From NCBI GenBank assembly GCA_015179045.1, contig WHUZ01000013.1, positions 372,001-436,000 on the forward strand: a stretch of 64,000 nucleotides of DNA, given 5' to 3'. The DNA comes from Kalaharituber pfeilii. Taxonomy: Eukaryota > Ascomycota > Pezizomycetes > Pezizales > Pezizaceae. Both the position numbers and the translations under genes were made by a program. Under the pieces are notes generated by a model, which did not search any database, had not been told where the DNA came from, and saw only the letters and a list, made by a program, of their open reading frames with translations. This document shows, one piece after another, positions 53,501 to 64,000 of the stretch. Each line of letters starts with the position of its first letter. The first letter of the stretch is position 1.

Positions 53501-56209
53501 TCAACGCCAACCATCAATGCTCGCTTTATCTCCTGGACCATTGCTGGATCTTGGATTCGCAATCTCCCATCATCCAAGCGTTGCTTCAATGATGCATCAA
53601 TATATCCCTCAATTTCAGGGCGGCACTTGATATTATCAAGAGATATTGAGAGGGCATATGGAAGGTTTCTTGTCAAGTAAACCTTCTTGCGGCTTGAAAC
53701 ATAAACTTTAATAGACCGTCGTAAGTTTAATATTTTTTTTAGCAGTTGAAGTATCTGTGCTTGAATAGCATCAAGACATTCACCAATGCCATCGAGTATC
53801 AGATAAATGTGCTTTGGAACTCTGCAAGTGCGAATGAAAAGGTCTTGCCATAAATCTGTAGAAGGGATATTGTTGCATTGCTCAAAAAATCCAGCTAGAT
53901 CCTCTTTGAATTTGGTGGAACCATGAAAAACAGAGAGTACCTGCTTTATCAAGCTTCGTATAATCTCCTCAAACTTGAGTGAACGATGGTCAGAAAAAGT
54001 GCAGAAAAAGTAGCCAATGAATGTTTTTCCAGATCCACTATTGCCTGGCTGGAAACAAGTATCTAGAAGATGCTTCACAATGGAAGTTGATAAAACCGAT
54101 TTCCCAGACCCCGCTGTGGTGACAGACCATACAAATGCAAACTATTAGCCACTTAACCATGCATAAAGCTGAGCAAAGAATGCACGTACGTATTCCGTAG
54201 CACCAGAGTATTGCAGGGCAGCGGGCTTGAACCCATTCTTTGTACTCGCTCCTTTGATACAGCCATTCCCCAGTGCGCGGATAACTGGTATTCGCACATT
54301 CCAAGAACCTCATCGTATAATCATAATCGGAGATCCGTCTCAATTGCCTTTGCCGTTCCTCATCTGCTCAAATCAAATCAGGATTTCGTCAGTTTGGCTT
54401 GTATTCAAGCAAGTGAAAATCCTGTCTGTGAACTTGAATTAACCCACACTTTCTCTGATCTTCTCGCTTTAGTTCCATGTTCAGCACTTTGTCACGGGTT
54501 TTGCTCAATTGGCCTGTAGTAGACTAGTCAGAATACAGAACTTGCTTCAGAACGTGATTATATCCAGGAAGGGCATTATATCTGGTGGGCTTACTTTTTG
54601 CACTTGCCTGTAAGCTCTGGATCGATTGGGTGTTTCCCGCAAGTGCCTGCAGCTCCACCTTTCTATGCTCTTCCCACTTGTTTGACTGAACGTCGACCCT
54701 GAATTCCGGATTCGCACTTAGAATAAGGAGGGCTTCGTCACGTAGGAAAAACAAGAAAGAGCTTCTGAAGGAATAAAGAAGATCTGTACCGTTTGGTCCG
54801 TACGGTTGGGTCCAATAAGTCTGATTGATTAAAGAAATGCAGAACAAACAGGATTATATACATAATGAGCATTGCATGACGTGACTGCAGAACCATGACT
54901 AGACAGGCAGGTGTAACATATCAGGCAGGTGCGGAAGTAACGGAATGCATGGCTTGCAACTAAGCGCTGTGGCGTGAAGTTGGTACTGTGGCGTTATTGC
55001 ATGATTCAGACACATAATAGCAACGTAGTGTAGATCATGTGTATGTTAAATGAAAGAACAGAACAGCAACCAATAAACAGACGAAACAGCAGTCAGAAGG
55101 AACTATCTATTAGTAACAGTAACAGGAAGAAACGTATCCATTAGTAACAGTAACAGAATGAACGTATCCATTAGTAACAGTAATAGAAAAAAACATATCT
55201 ATTAGTAACAGCAACATACGGGTAGCGGATGTTGATAGATAGCTCGAACACGGGTGTCGGATGTCATGTTTCGACATTGTTGTCAAAAAGCACCTGCTGC
55301 AGCCTTATTTTTCTCAGTGTATCATCCCTAGCAAGAGTAACTTGGTAATCCACGATTTTGTGCTGGAAGGTAAGTTTTTTTTCTACATCTTGCAGTTCAC
55401 CGTGCAATGGTTGCAAGAGTGCCTTTAAGATCGTTTTGGCACCTGATAATACCGTTATATTAGCGAGGTTCCAGCGTCTGCAGCTGTTGCTTTTCCAGGT
55501 TGAGATAGTATATTTAAATAACTTCCAACTTACTTGACTTGCGTAAAAACACAAGAGCATTTGTACAAAAGTTTACCATTTGGGCATAGAACTCAAAGAC
55601 TGCATCTTGAAGGCCTTCATAGTGTGGCCACAGATCTCGAAATTCCTTGAAAATGGGGCATAGTTTCCCCAGTTTTTCCAGCAACTCGCTCAGAGCGCTG
55701 AAGTATCGAACGAAATTTTGAGCCGTCTGTTCCAGCATGTTACGTTAATAACACCCCAGAAGGTAGGTTAGCAATAGGGTTAAATAGTCAAATCAACATA
55801 GCAAGTGCAGTTCACTGCATACCAGTAACAAAATCCTGACACTTCCCCAGACCAGCGCTGAAATGCTTGCATTATGCTGAATCATCGTATCAATAACACC
55901 AGCGAATTGATGTACTGATTGCAAAAATGCTTCACATCTGTTAATTTTCTTCTCCGAAACTCTTGCATCTTTCAGGGCTTTTGTCAATGCTAAGATATCG
56001 TTTGGGATCTCGGTTTGGTTTAGCTCTTTTTTTTCGTCAGGCAACAGCAGGTTGCTGAATGCATCAACAGCATTAACTAGATTATCCCGGCCACTAGAGG
56101 CGATAATGGTCAGTATCTGAATAATGTAGAGTCGAGGGCATCAATCTAGCGACAGTGACTGCGCAACTTACGTCGGCTTTCGAAGCTGCGGGCTACCCTG
56201 CTGAGCCAT
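50515..56209 (-). CDS. NLR: DUF7708-like, NACHT, ankyrin repeats
   Basis: Second STAND receptor. ATG at 56209 (MAQQGSPQLRKP). Exons I can place: 56209-56172, 56093-55823, 55726-~55534, ~55480-~55270, one ending 54595, ~54360-54190, 54113-53495, 53422-50515. The N-terminus is DUF7708-like (ALVWGSVRILLL, then FVRYFSALSELLEKLGK). Splicing 54190/54113 builds the Walker A YGIPGSGKSVLSTSI exactly; splicing 53495/53422 builds VEGMFLWVTLQLHDIC (GTAAGT donor, ACTAAAC branch, CCAG). Walker B IYLILDGIGECL; sensor IKVYVSSRK. The large last exon has degenerate ankyrins, then nine consensus units. The stretch 55270-54700 holds a minisatellite and its exon structure is unresolved, so integrity is not certain. 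It belongs to the same class as the plus-strand NLR at 29-35 kb. Confidence 0.87.
50790..51775 (-). repeat. ankyrin array, 99-bp units
   Basis: Nine consensus 33-residue units of form (KK/EK/KE)TPLHWA..GGHVEVVKQLLEAGAEVN..D, plus diverged units on both sides. Variation is concentrated at residues next to TPLHWA and before TPL, while the rest is nearly invariant. Confidence 0.93.
55085..55215. repeat. ~35-bp minisatellite inside the NLR gene
   Basis: About four imperfect units of ATTAGTAACAGTAACAG, RAWGAACGTATCC lie between the N-terminal and NACHT-coding exons, most likely intronic. Confidence 0.75.
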
Positions 56210-58239
56210 TTAGAGAGGCAGGGGCGTCGTTTATACTGTTCTGTTATGCTTTTCGAGGGCAATTGGTTTGTGCGTATGCTGAATTTAGTTTCCTGATAAT
56301 GTAAAGCTCACTCGATGCTGAAGCTTGTCGACGTTGAACAGTTTAAGATATGGATAGGTTCATCGGCGCGGGTAAGCACAGGTGTGTACTAAATTGCGCT
56401 GCTCCTCTTGCGATCGTGAGGCTCAATGCATATCTCGTTGGCTCACACTCATCCCGAATCACCAATGCTCAACATCATCTGCTCGGCACGTACCCCAGGC
56501 ATGCTGTTGAGCGGCCCCTGCAGTCTGCGGAAACAACACACAAAATAAAGCGGAAAAAGTTAATAAAATTGCAAAATATCTCAGAAAATATAATCCAGCA
56601 ACATTATTATTGTGAGAAAACGAGGGGCTGCGCGGTTGAGCGTCTCCCGTAGCTAAGGGATAATACCATAGTATCCTTCGCAAAGTATTCCAAACAACCG
56701 CCGGCCTACAATTCAATTTGTTTGCTTTACGGGTCCCTTCTTGACCGCAGAGTACTTGACCCAGTTGGAAAAATAGCTAGTGACTTGCAATTGATTGATG
56801 CGAGAGGTCACAGGTTTCTAGTCTGGTTGCAACAGCAATGGATAGAAACTTCGGGTTAATCTGGTTGCTGCCACTGGTACTTAGGCAAGGTGGCATCAAA
56901 TAAAATGTAAGATAGGTGTGTCCTCTGGAACAGAAAGAATTGGTAGTCTCGTGACCACAGCCGTGGCTTGGTTTGGGGTGGCACAGCCCGATATTCAATA
57001 TTGTATGCGGGGCTAGTCCTGGCCAGGGTACCTAACGTTGACATCTCTCCAATCAAAATGCTCCATATCACTAATAGCCAAACCAACTCAAAAGCACTAT
57101 TGGTAGCTACTGATATGTATGCTACTCGAGTACTCGGGGGTAGGGGAAAATACTCAGAAGCGTTATGCATGCATTAATGTGCGCCACCGGACAGGGGGTC
57201 AAAAGTGAAGTAGGTATGACTTTTTGTCGAAAAGTCTTCAGAACTTTTGTATGGGATTTAGACACAAAAGTACGACACACGTCTTTTTTTAATTGCATTC
57301 AAGTCAACAAAGCATTGCATAATTTGCATAACTACAACCTGGCTGCCCAAACGAAAAGCCAATCTTGCACACTTCTAACTAATGGTATGAGGCATTCTTT
57401 TATTCTTTTATCCCACTCTACTTGAGGCTTTTCCACTTCATTTGCACGTTTGTTGTGTATATTAATAATTCACATGTGCTCAACTAGAGTAGTTTCTCGA
57501 TTGTAAATTTTATGCTGAAATTTTGCGTGCCGAGCTCGGGTTTCCATTTCGCTATTGTATGAGGCTTCAGTGGGTGATCCGACACTGTGATTGGGAAAAA
57601 TGAGTTCTGCTGGCTGATTGAAAACAAATTGAAGCGTGTAACTATGGAATCCTGTAGATAACAAGTGCTGTATTACATAACAAACAGCTGAACTGCCCTA
57701 GCAACGATCCCTGTCACAATGTATGCAACTTTTCGCGCTTCTGAAGATTTACCCTTGATACCGAGTACTCGTACAACCGTGCAGTCTTGAGGCTCAATAA
57801 AGTAATTTCTGCCGCTCATAACTGTCTCAACTGCATCTACTGTTCTCGTACACTGCCTTCTTCACAAGTGTAATCGGTGTTTCACCACGAGGTGACGCAC
57901 ACCCCACCACCCGACGTCGCAATGCATTGCAACGGCCCAGTTAGAGTAGTAATGAACCTGGTCATACTCTAACCTACATAGAGGGGTAGCGTCAACCAGA
58001 CTAGTTGTACTTGCTTTACTGAATTTGCTTTCCCCGCCTTGAGTCCTTCCCCATGATTTTCTCCTGCTGTAACGAACCCTCCCCTACTAGTAGACTAAAA
58101 GCAGAACCCGTGTAAAGTACTATATATTCCACTCTCATGCAATCGTTCTAGCTCTAACCAAAAGATGAATGGTATGTAAGAAGCTGAAAAGACTACATAG
58201 TATTGGAAAATACTATCACAATCTACTACGCCCGGTACA
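56210..58239. other. 5' flank of the second NLR; no other gene seen
   Basis: Short ORFs on both strands without motifs. No LINE tail or TIR recognised. Confidence 0.45.
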
Positions 58240-58241
58240 TA

Positions 58242-58525
58242 CAGTGCCATGCAGAAAGTATTCGGCACTAGGAGGTATAGGGATAAGTGTGCTATGCAAT
58301 AGGCAAATCGAGTCTGTATTCGATATAGGCTGATGAGAGTATACTCTATAATACTGTAGATCAGGTCCTAATAGCACTTAAGGTTCACTATCAAGAGGGG
58401 TATCGATCCGATCACATACACGCATTGACTACTGTAAACCTATGTCAAATACAGTCTCAATCTGCATATGCATAGCACACTTATCCCTATACATCCTAGT
58501 GCCGAATACTTTCTGCATGGCACTG
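58242..58525. mobile_element. Tc1/mariner-type MITE (284 bp)
   Basis: TIRs of about 60 bp start CAGTGCCATGCAGAAAGTAT, TCGGCACTAGGA and continue to GGGATAAGTGTGCTATGCA; flanked by TA at 58240-58241 and 58526-58527. The arms are nearly identical, so it is fairly young. Confidence 0.92.
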
Positions 58526-58732
58526 TATGTCTACTGCTTAACCAACGTTCCGAATGCTTCAGAATCATACATAGTAGAGGCTCCAATAACACTGTTGAGA
58601 GACATTGTCGTCAAATTGTCGCTGTAGAGCTGCATGTATGTCTTAGCTCAGCTACGCTAGTGTCGCAAACTCATGAGCTCGTAGTAATATGCCTGATGAC
58701 AACGTCCTAGTTTCAAATTTCTCCTGGCTCAT

Positions 58733-58775
58733 AGCTTGTATGCGGGGTTGTGTGACCAAAATAAAAAAAAACATC
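58733..58775 (+). mobile_element. LINE tail B
   Basis: CATAGCTTGTATGCGGGGTT, GTGTGACC and an A-rich run. No duplication identified. Confidence 0.65.
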
Positions 58776-58894
58776 CTCAGCCCAAGGTACTATATTTTCT
58801 ACTCAATCCATCTTTTCCGATGAATTGTTTTCGCAATTCATTGACAATTGTCTTCTATGTTGTGGCTCTATTCTGCTTCTCACTCGCTTAATCC

Positions 58895-60163
58895 ATCACC
58901 ACTGGGGGGCGTGGGTATGGCACGACTACGCACACGGAGCGCCGAGGGAGAAGAAGATGAGAGAACTGGAGAAGTGGCAGTATACAGTGGCGCGAAGGAT
59001 CACGAGCGCCCCTTGGGGCACCAGGCGCGACGTAGTGGAGGGGCTGGCTAACCTGGAATCCGTAGACACATTCGTCAGATGGGAGGCAACTCGCGTGGAG
59101 GCAAGAGCGTTGAGATTCCCGGAGGAGGCACAGAACCTGAGAGGCTCACTGACGCATGGCAGGGAGCTACCACTGGCGATCCTACTGACCCTACAGCGAG
59201 ATGCGGACCAGACGGAATGGACAAGATACATAGACAACATCACGGACGAAGGGTGAACCCCCGTATACACCGACGGGAGCAGGAGGAGGGACAGAGCAGG
59301 AGCAGGGATATACCAAGGAGACCAGGCGACCTCAATCTACCTAGGCGAACATGCCACCGTGAATGACGCTGAACTGATCGCGATAAGCGAGGCAATGGAC
59401 AGGGTGGAAGGGGAACTACTGATCATAACCGACTCGAAGTTCGCGATCAACAGAATGGCGACCACAGCGATGGGAGACCCGACACACGACGGGGCAACAA
59501 ATCGACTTCAGGAGGCATGGGAGAGGAGGCTAACCCGAGGCGACCAGGACATATCCGTATTATGGGTCAAAGGACACAAAGGCATCTCCGGGAACGAAGC
59601 GGCGGACAAAGCAGCCAGGGTGGGCATGGTGCTACAGAACGAACCGGAGATGATAACGGAAGCGGGACTGAGACAAGGGGGCAGGAGAGAGAGAGCCGGG
59701 GAGAGGAACCGGTTGGAGTTATCATATAGACCCCTGGAGAGACTGGGACATAGGACAGGGAGACTGGCGGGACTCCTGGGGGGGAAGGGCCTGAGGGCGT
59801 GGAGATGGCAGATAGGGAGGACAGATGGTCCCGAATGTAGATGGTGTGGAGAGGGAGAGGAGACGACGAGACACGTCCTAGAAGAGTGTCGAGTGTGGCG
59901 GAGGAGGTGGCCGGGGGGCATGGAGGAGGTTAAAAAACCCCCCGAGCAAGTAGAGGGGAAGAAGATTCTTTAAGCAGACTGATGGAGTTGTTAGCGGAAT
60001 AGGGATAGTGGACACGAGGACGCGGACACTAATTTTCTTCTTTTGTTTCTTAATGGTTACAGTGTCGTTTATAGTTTATTACATAAGTTAGTTAGGTACA
60101 CAAACATACCTTGCCATAGCCCATAGGGCAGCCAGCGAGTAATGATATAAAAAAAAAAAAAAA
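58895..60163 (+). mobile_element. young 5'-truncated Tad-like LINE with RNase H
   Basis: The perfect 13-bp duplication ACTCGCTTAATCC lies at 58882-58894 and 60164-60176, so the insert is exactly 1269 bp. It encodes the end of ORF2: a post-RT segment (KKMRELEKWQYTVARRITS), RNase H (VYTDGSRRRDRAGAGIY, NDAELIAISEAMDR, LLIITDSKFAINRM, VLWVKGHKGISGNEAADKA: all expected acidic residues and the His are present), and the knuckle CRWCGEGEETTRHVLEEC, stopping at 59973. Only one in-frame stop occurs (TGA at 59254-59256, just before the RNase H). Tail A (GCCATAGCCCATAGGGCAGC, then GCGAGTAATGATATA) and poly(A) end it. Best-preserved LINE in the window; the RT domain is missing. Confidence 0.95.
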
Positions 60164-60176
60164 ACTCGCTTAATCC

Positions 60177-60936
60177 TCACTGTTTCCCACCATTCGAGTT
60201 GCCATTTTGTCATGAGTAAAGCTAATAGCTTACTGAACTTGAAACTAATTCTCACTTAGCCTATCTCCTGTTTTTCTGCCTCGCTATCAGTTATCTCATT
60301 GCTACTATCATTAAATTGTATTCACTTCATAGGGCTGAGCATCATAATGCCGGATGCTTCTGCAGGTGTAGATTGTGCAAAAGAAAATTTTTTCGCTCTG
60401 CATGAATTCAGCGCAAGCTATATTTCCATGGCTGCAGTCCATATTTTCGTCCTTTTGGTGAGTATCTACATGCACATCAAGGTAGGTTTGTCGCGGGACA
60501 CCATATATTATGTGCGATCTACAAATGGTCAATTGGGAAATATACAGCTCCATGGGCACCAGTATAAGCAAAAATGTTTCCTGGAGAAAACTATTGAAAA
60601 TTGTGCCCTTTTCAGCTGCTTGCGTAGAACTATACTGTTGTTGATTTCACAAAGTATCGCGTTTACCGTGCGCAACGAGATCCCTATGCATTGCTTGCGC
60701 GGTCACAACCAGACCCTTACTGTAAAAAAGGTAGTGTTCGGGAATCCGGGGCGCGAGAAGAGAAACTGACGCCCTCGGAAAAACCGGGAGCTAATTCGAT
60801 TTCCGGACAGGCCAGCCATAGGCACCACCTCGGTACCGGTGTTAACTCTAGTCTCGTAACCAGACGCTCCCTAAGCAGAGTTTCATGCAAGGGTGTTGCT
60901 CCGCTTAAGACTACCGAATTGTGAACGGAACTGAGG

Positions 60937-60940
<4 letters not shown>
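60177..60940. other. no convincing gene
   Basis: An open frame of about 150 codons (60299-60769) lacks an ATG at its start and any motif; probably chance. Confidence 0.4.
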
Positions 60941-60979
<39 letters not shown>

Positions 60980-61012
60980 ATTACTCGTATGTCGTACTAA
61001 GGAGGAGAACGG
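60941..61012 (-). mobile_element. diverged LINE tail A
   Basis: T33, then ATGTTATTACTCGTATGTCG, TACTAAGG: a minus-strand tail A with a decayed hairpin. Confidence 0.65.
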
Positions 61013-62851
61013 GTCTTCTAATCATACCGCTCACACAGAACACAATCGCACAATGTAGACCAAAAGGTAAGAACGTTTTGTTCCCGCAGTCCCTTAATTG
61101 GCTAGTTCTAGTAACCGAACCGCAGGATGGATCTTTAATCTATGATATACCTTGACATGCCGCCTTGTTGTAAGCTCAAGAGTCTCCGCCTTCTCTGGAC
61201 CCCACTCCATTCCCCCCCCGCACAGCACTTTCTAGCACGTCCTCAACGTTACAGCTTCTCACTCGCACAGCAGACAACGTCCATCGCTAAGCTCTAGGTC
61301 GGTTTGAGCAGTGCATAACTCCCGCGCCTTTTCCCTACCCCATCATCCCACCACTCCGCCGACCCACTGCCGCTTCGACAGCCCCTTCAACAGCCTCCCC
61401 CAGCAAACTCTCGGGCAGTCCCACAATTAGTTTTTCAGCGGCCACCCCCGTCAGCAGCCCCACCCCTTCTTCTCCAGCAGTCGTTCATACAGCCTCTTCA
61501 CCGGCAGCCACTCCAGCAGTCTCTCCGCCCCCCACTCCAGAAGCCTTTCTCGCGCTCCCTCCAGTAACTGCTCAAACAGCTACTCGAATAGCCTGTTCAA
61601 TAACAACTTCAAATGCTCCTCCCATAGGTGCCTTTTTTATTTTTCCCGGATAATGCAAATTACTCTCTGATAGGTTAACGACTCTCATGTCTCTTTACTT
61701 TTTCTACTGTTTTCGTTTCATCTGACAGTTCATTGTTTCTGGATTTTTTGTTCCTCGTCCCACATTGCGTCTCCATCCTGAATATCAAGGAGGCTGTGGG
61801 TGCATGGGGGATCTAGACGGGCCCAGGTCTAATTACATGGTCAGCGGAAGAAGCCTGACTTGGTTGGTTATGGTTTTTAGACTCCATGACCTCTACAAAT
61901 ATTCCTTGCACCTGGGGGGGGGGGGGGGTGAATCGGCTGCCGGATATCTCATACGTCAATGTGAAGAATTTGTGGGTGGTCTGCCTCAATGATACAGCAA
62001 ACGCCTAGCTATAGATACCTAATTTAGCAATGATTGGCTATAGATGCTCGAGTATATGCTAAGTCTATTTGGGAGAAAATTATGCTGTCGGGACCAATTG
62101 TTGCTGTGTACGGCTGAGCTAACAGTGTGGTATGTACGAGAACATACAGTACCTTACCTGCAGGGGACTGCAGTAGTCTAGTTAGTAGAGCAGCTGGAAC
62201 CCCCGTCGACACCCCTGCTTGTGAATCTAGAGCGAATTCGCAACTTCAGAGGAAACTCGGTGATGGGTGGAGAGTGCCAATGTGCTTAGCGATACCCATG
62301 CGCCCATCATTACCCCAGCGGATTGTTAATGAAGTTCCCCTGATCTCAATGAATATTCCTTTTGAAGGAGTAGTTGAGTTTTCTACAGAGTGCCGCGCCA
62401 CTGCATGCCTAACACATCCAAAGATCAGTACACAATGAGTGCGGACCTGCGGGATAGTATCATAAAACACAGAAAACATCTCTTATATACAATATGCACG
62501 GGGATCTGAGGGGTCAGTACTGTCTCGAGGTGGACGCCATTAAAAACTGGTGCATTGCACAATACAATATGGAATGCATTCCTGATTGGTTCTCAGAATT
62601 GACCCCTGCTCACCTAAGTCACCACCTCGTATTTACTAATTGGTTTCTTTTTCAGTTCTTGAGCCTCTTATCGCTTGCGGGGTAGGGGTTATTTGACATT
62701 TTGAGCAAGAGAACTCCAAAAATTGAAAGCTCATCAGAAGAACTAGTTCCGCTATTATCAAAACGATCTGAACCTATATATCCAAACTCCAAATCCTCTT
62801 TGCAGTACTTTTAAACCACACCAGCCGAATATCCAATCCCATCTACTCAAC
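61013..62851. other. no gene seen; low-complexity tract 61310-61620 and G14 run
   Basis: A CAGCAGYC/CCCACTCC-rich tract whose minus strand reads as Leu/Glu/Arg repeats (LLEWGAERLLEWLPVKR) without a start. A G14 run lies at about 61914-61927. The 3' part is the promoter region of the NLR-type gene at 62852. Confidence 0.5.
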
Positions 62852-64000
62852 ATGGATGCCGCAGGACTTGCATTCGGTATTATACCAGCAGCCGTCAAAC
62901 TGGTTCAATATCTCCAGAACGTCAAAGATGCTCCAGCATCCTGCCAAGAACTTATTGAACGGTTCAACTTATATATACAATATGCACAGCAGGTAGCTGA
63001 CAGAAAGCAAAACAACAAAATTCCAAACGAAGTGCAAAAGAGCCTTGAGCCGCAGCACCTTGTCCTCCAGAAGCTAAATGCAATTCTTCAAGATCCAAAG
63101 CTACAAAATCTCCTAAAACAGCCGGCAATTATTGTTGAGGCTCAAAGTTCGACAATTGTGGAGAGTCAAGCTACCATCACAATTTCCGATGCAAGTTCCA
63201 TTATATCTACCGATGGGTCGATTTCCGGAGACTTTACTGCGAATGCAACCTCTGGGAAAGCGTCTACCAATGCTAGTGTCAAGAGGCAGCGAAAGAGAGA
63301 TATTTTCAAGAAATTTATCCCATCGCGGACCTCAACCCCCATGACTACTGGTGGTAAAACTTCTCAACGTTACCTGAGTTCTCCCACTGTTTTCAATCCG
63401 GCGCAATCCAGAACTCGTTCGGAGGTCTCTTTGGCTTTGTCTACTATCACTTCCGCCGCTACGGAAAAATCGACTACCATCAGAACACTGGTCGATCGAT
63501 TGGTATGGCCATTCCAAGAGGATGAATTCAAAGAAATTTCACAGTCTCTTGAAACGATCACGAACATTCTGCACAAGATGCTGCAGCTTGAGATCAGGTA
63601 CTCCTCTTTGAAACGAGCCGTTTATATGCTGGTTATGGACAATTCTGCTAATATGCACCTAAAATTGTAGGGAAGTTGTATTGGACTCTCAAGTCAAGGT
63701 GACTGATGTTAGCAACGATGTAGCAGAAGTGAAGTATGTCTCCTCTCCTTAATGCGGCTTGCCTCTATGGAAAACGTGACACATGTCTCTCGAGTGGAGT
63801 TTCGTTGCCATAGGTAGCAAAACACTTGCTGATAGTGGTAATCTATACATCTGGATTACTGGTGCAAACTAGAGCTATTGCAGTTAAGACGCACAGCAAG
63901 AATGAAGGTATGATAGAATACTGGAAGACCAAGAGGATTTCATGACATTCAAGTAACTAAACTCATTTTTAATTGAACAGATGATGCCAGAGAAAGAGCA
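62852..64000 (+). CDS. NLR-type protein, HeLo-like N-terminus (partial)
   Basis: ATG 62852 (MDAAGLAFGIIPAAVKLVQY). Exon 1 runs 62852-63597, exon 2 63671-63733 (GT-AG introns of 73 bp and at least one more). The N-terminal helices resemble the HeLo-like/STAND N-terminal domain of fungal NLRs, a membrane-targeting cell-death effector family. A 100-residue Ser/Thr-rich basic linker follows, then RTLVDRLVWPFQEDEFKEIS, QSLETI, the W-P-F-x-E-D-E box typical of that family, and REVVLDSQVKV. The gene leaves the window before any NACHT is reached, so the nucleotide-binding and repeat domains are predicted, not seen. Its N-terminus differs from those of the two ankyrin NLRs. Confidence 0.7.

Overview
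The window looks like a chromosomal segment of a filamentous ascomycete fungus. The grounds are spliced genes with 51-96 bp introns (GTAAGT-type donors, CTAAC/CTAAT-like branch points, CAG/TAG acceptors), fungal STAND/NLR genes, a CFEM-like GPI-anchored protein, and Tad-like LINEs, Tc1/pogo MITEs, a MULE-like element and a CACTA element. The ankyrin-type NLRs and the repeat load would suit a Pezizomycete, but that placement is inference. Most of the DNA is transposon-derived; credible host genes are islands within it.

Layout. 0-29 kb is mostly transposons: a 1.2-kb element with ~400-bp inverted arms (1.1-2.3 kb), LINE 3' ends, MITEs, a decayed MULE-like element carrying a nested Tc1 copy (7.6-9.7 kb), a ~160-bp tandem repeat (10 kb), a 2.2-kb element with ~750-bp terminal inverted repeats around a spliced DUF6532-like gene (12.1-14.4 kb), a CACTA element with a subterminal repeat array and a dead transposase (14.5-17.4 kb), and a decayed LINE with RT and RNase H (18.1-20.2 kb). 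Host genes here are msrA (20.3-21.0 kb, with a homopolymer frameshift) and an F-box-like gene (23.7-24.9 kb). 29.2-34.8 kb is an NLR with DUF7708-like, NACHT and 26 ankyrin repeats. 35-38.5 kb is a LINE graveyard. 39.2-41.0 kb is a disordered, probably nuclear protein gene; 44.5-45.2 kb the CFEM-like gene; 45.8-46.4 kb a pogo-like MITE. 50.5-56.2 kb is a second DUF7708-NACHT-ankyrin NLR on the minus strand. 58.9-60.2 kb is a young 5'-truncated LINE. A third NLR-type gene with a HeLo-like N-terminus starts at 62.85 kb and runs off the end.

The repeated signature of the window is the LINE 3' tail. 'Tail A' ends in a small hairpin (GCC-ATA-GCCC-loop-GGGC-GGC) followed by GCGAGTAATGATATA or GCGATCAATGATATA and poly(A). 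'Tail B' ends in GCGGGGTCACGTGA or GCGGGGTTACGTGA and poly(A). Besides longer copies with RNase H or the C-terminal CX2CX8HX4C knuckle, at least ten insertions are only 29-96 bp long, essentially the tail alone, most of them between perfect 7-14 bp target-site duplications (TSDs). They interrupt other transposons, tandem repeats and host sequence, and some nest in one another.

The three NLR-type genes within 35 kb, two with nearly identical tandem ankyrin units, suggest a locus of innate or allorecognition receptors evolving by repeat turnover. No LTR retrotransposon, tRNA, rRNA or CRISPR array was recognised.
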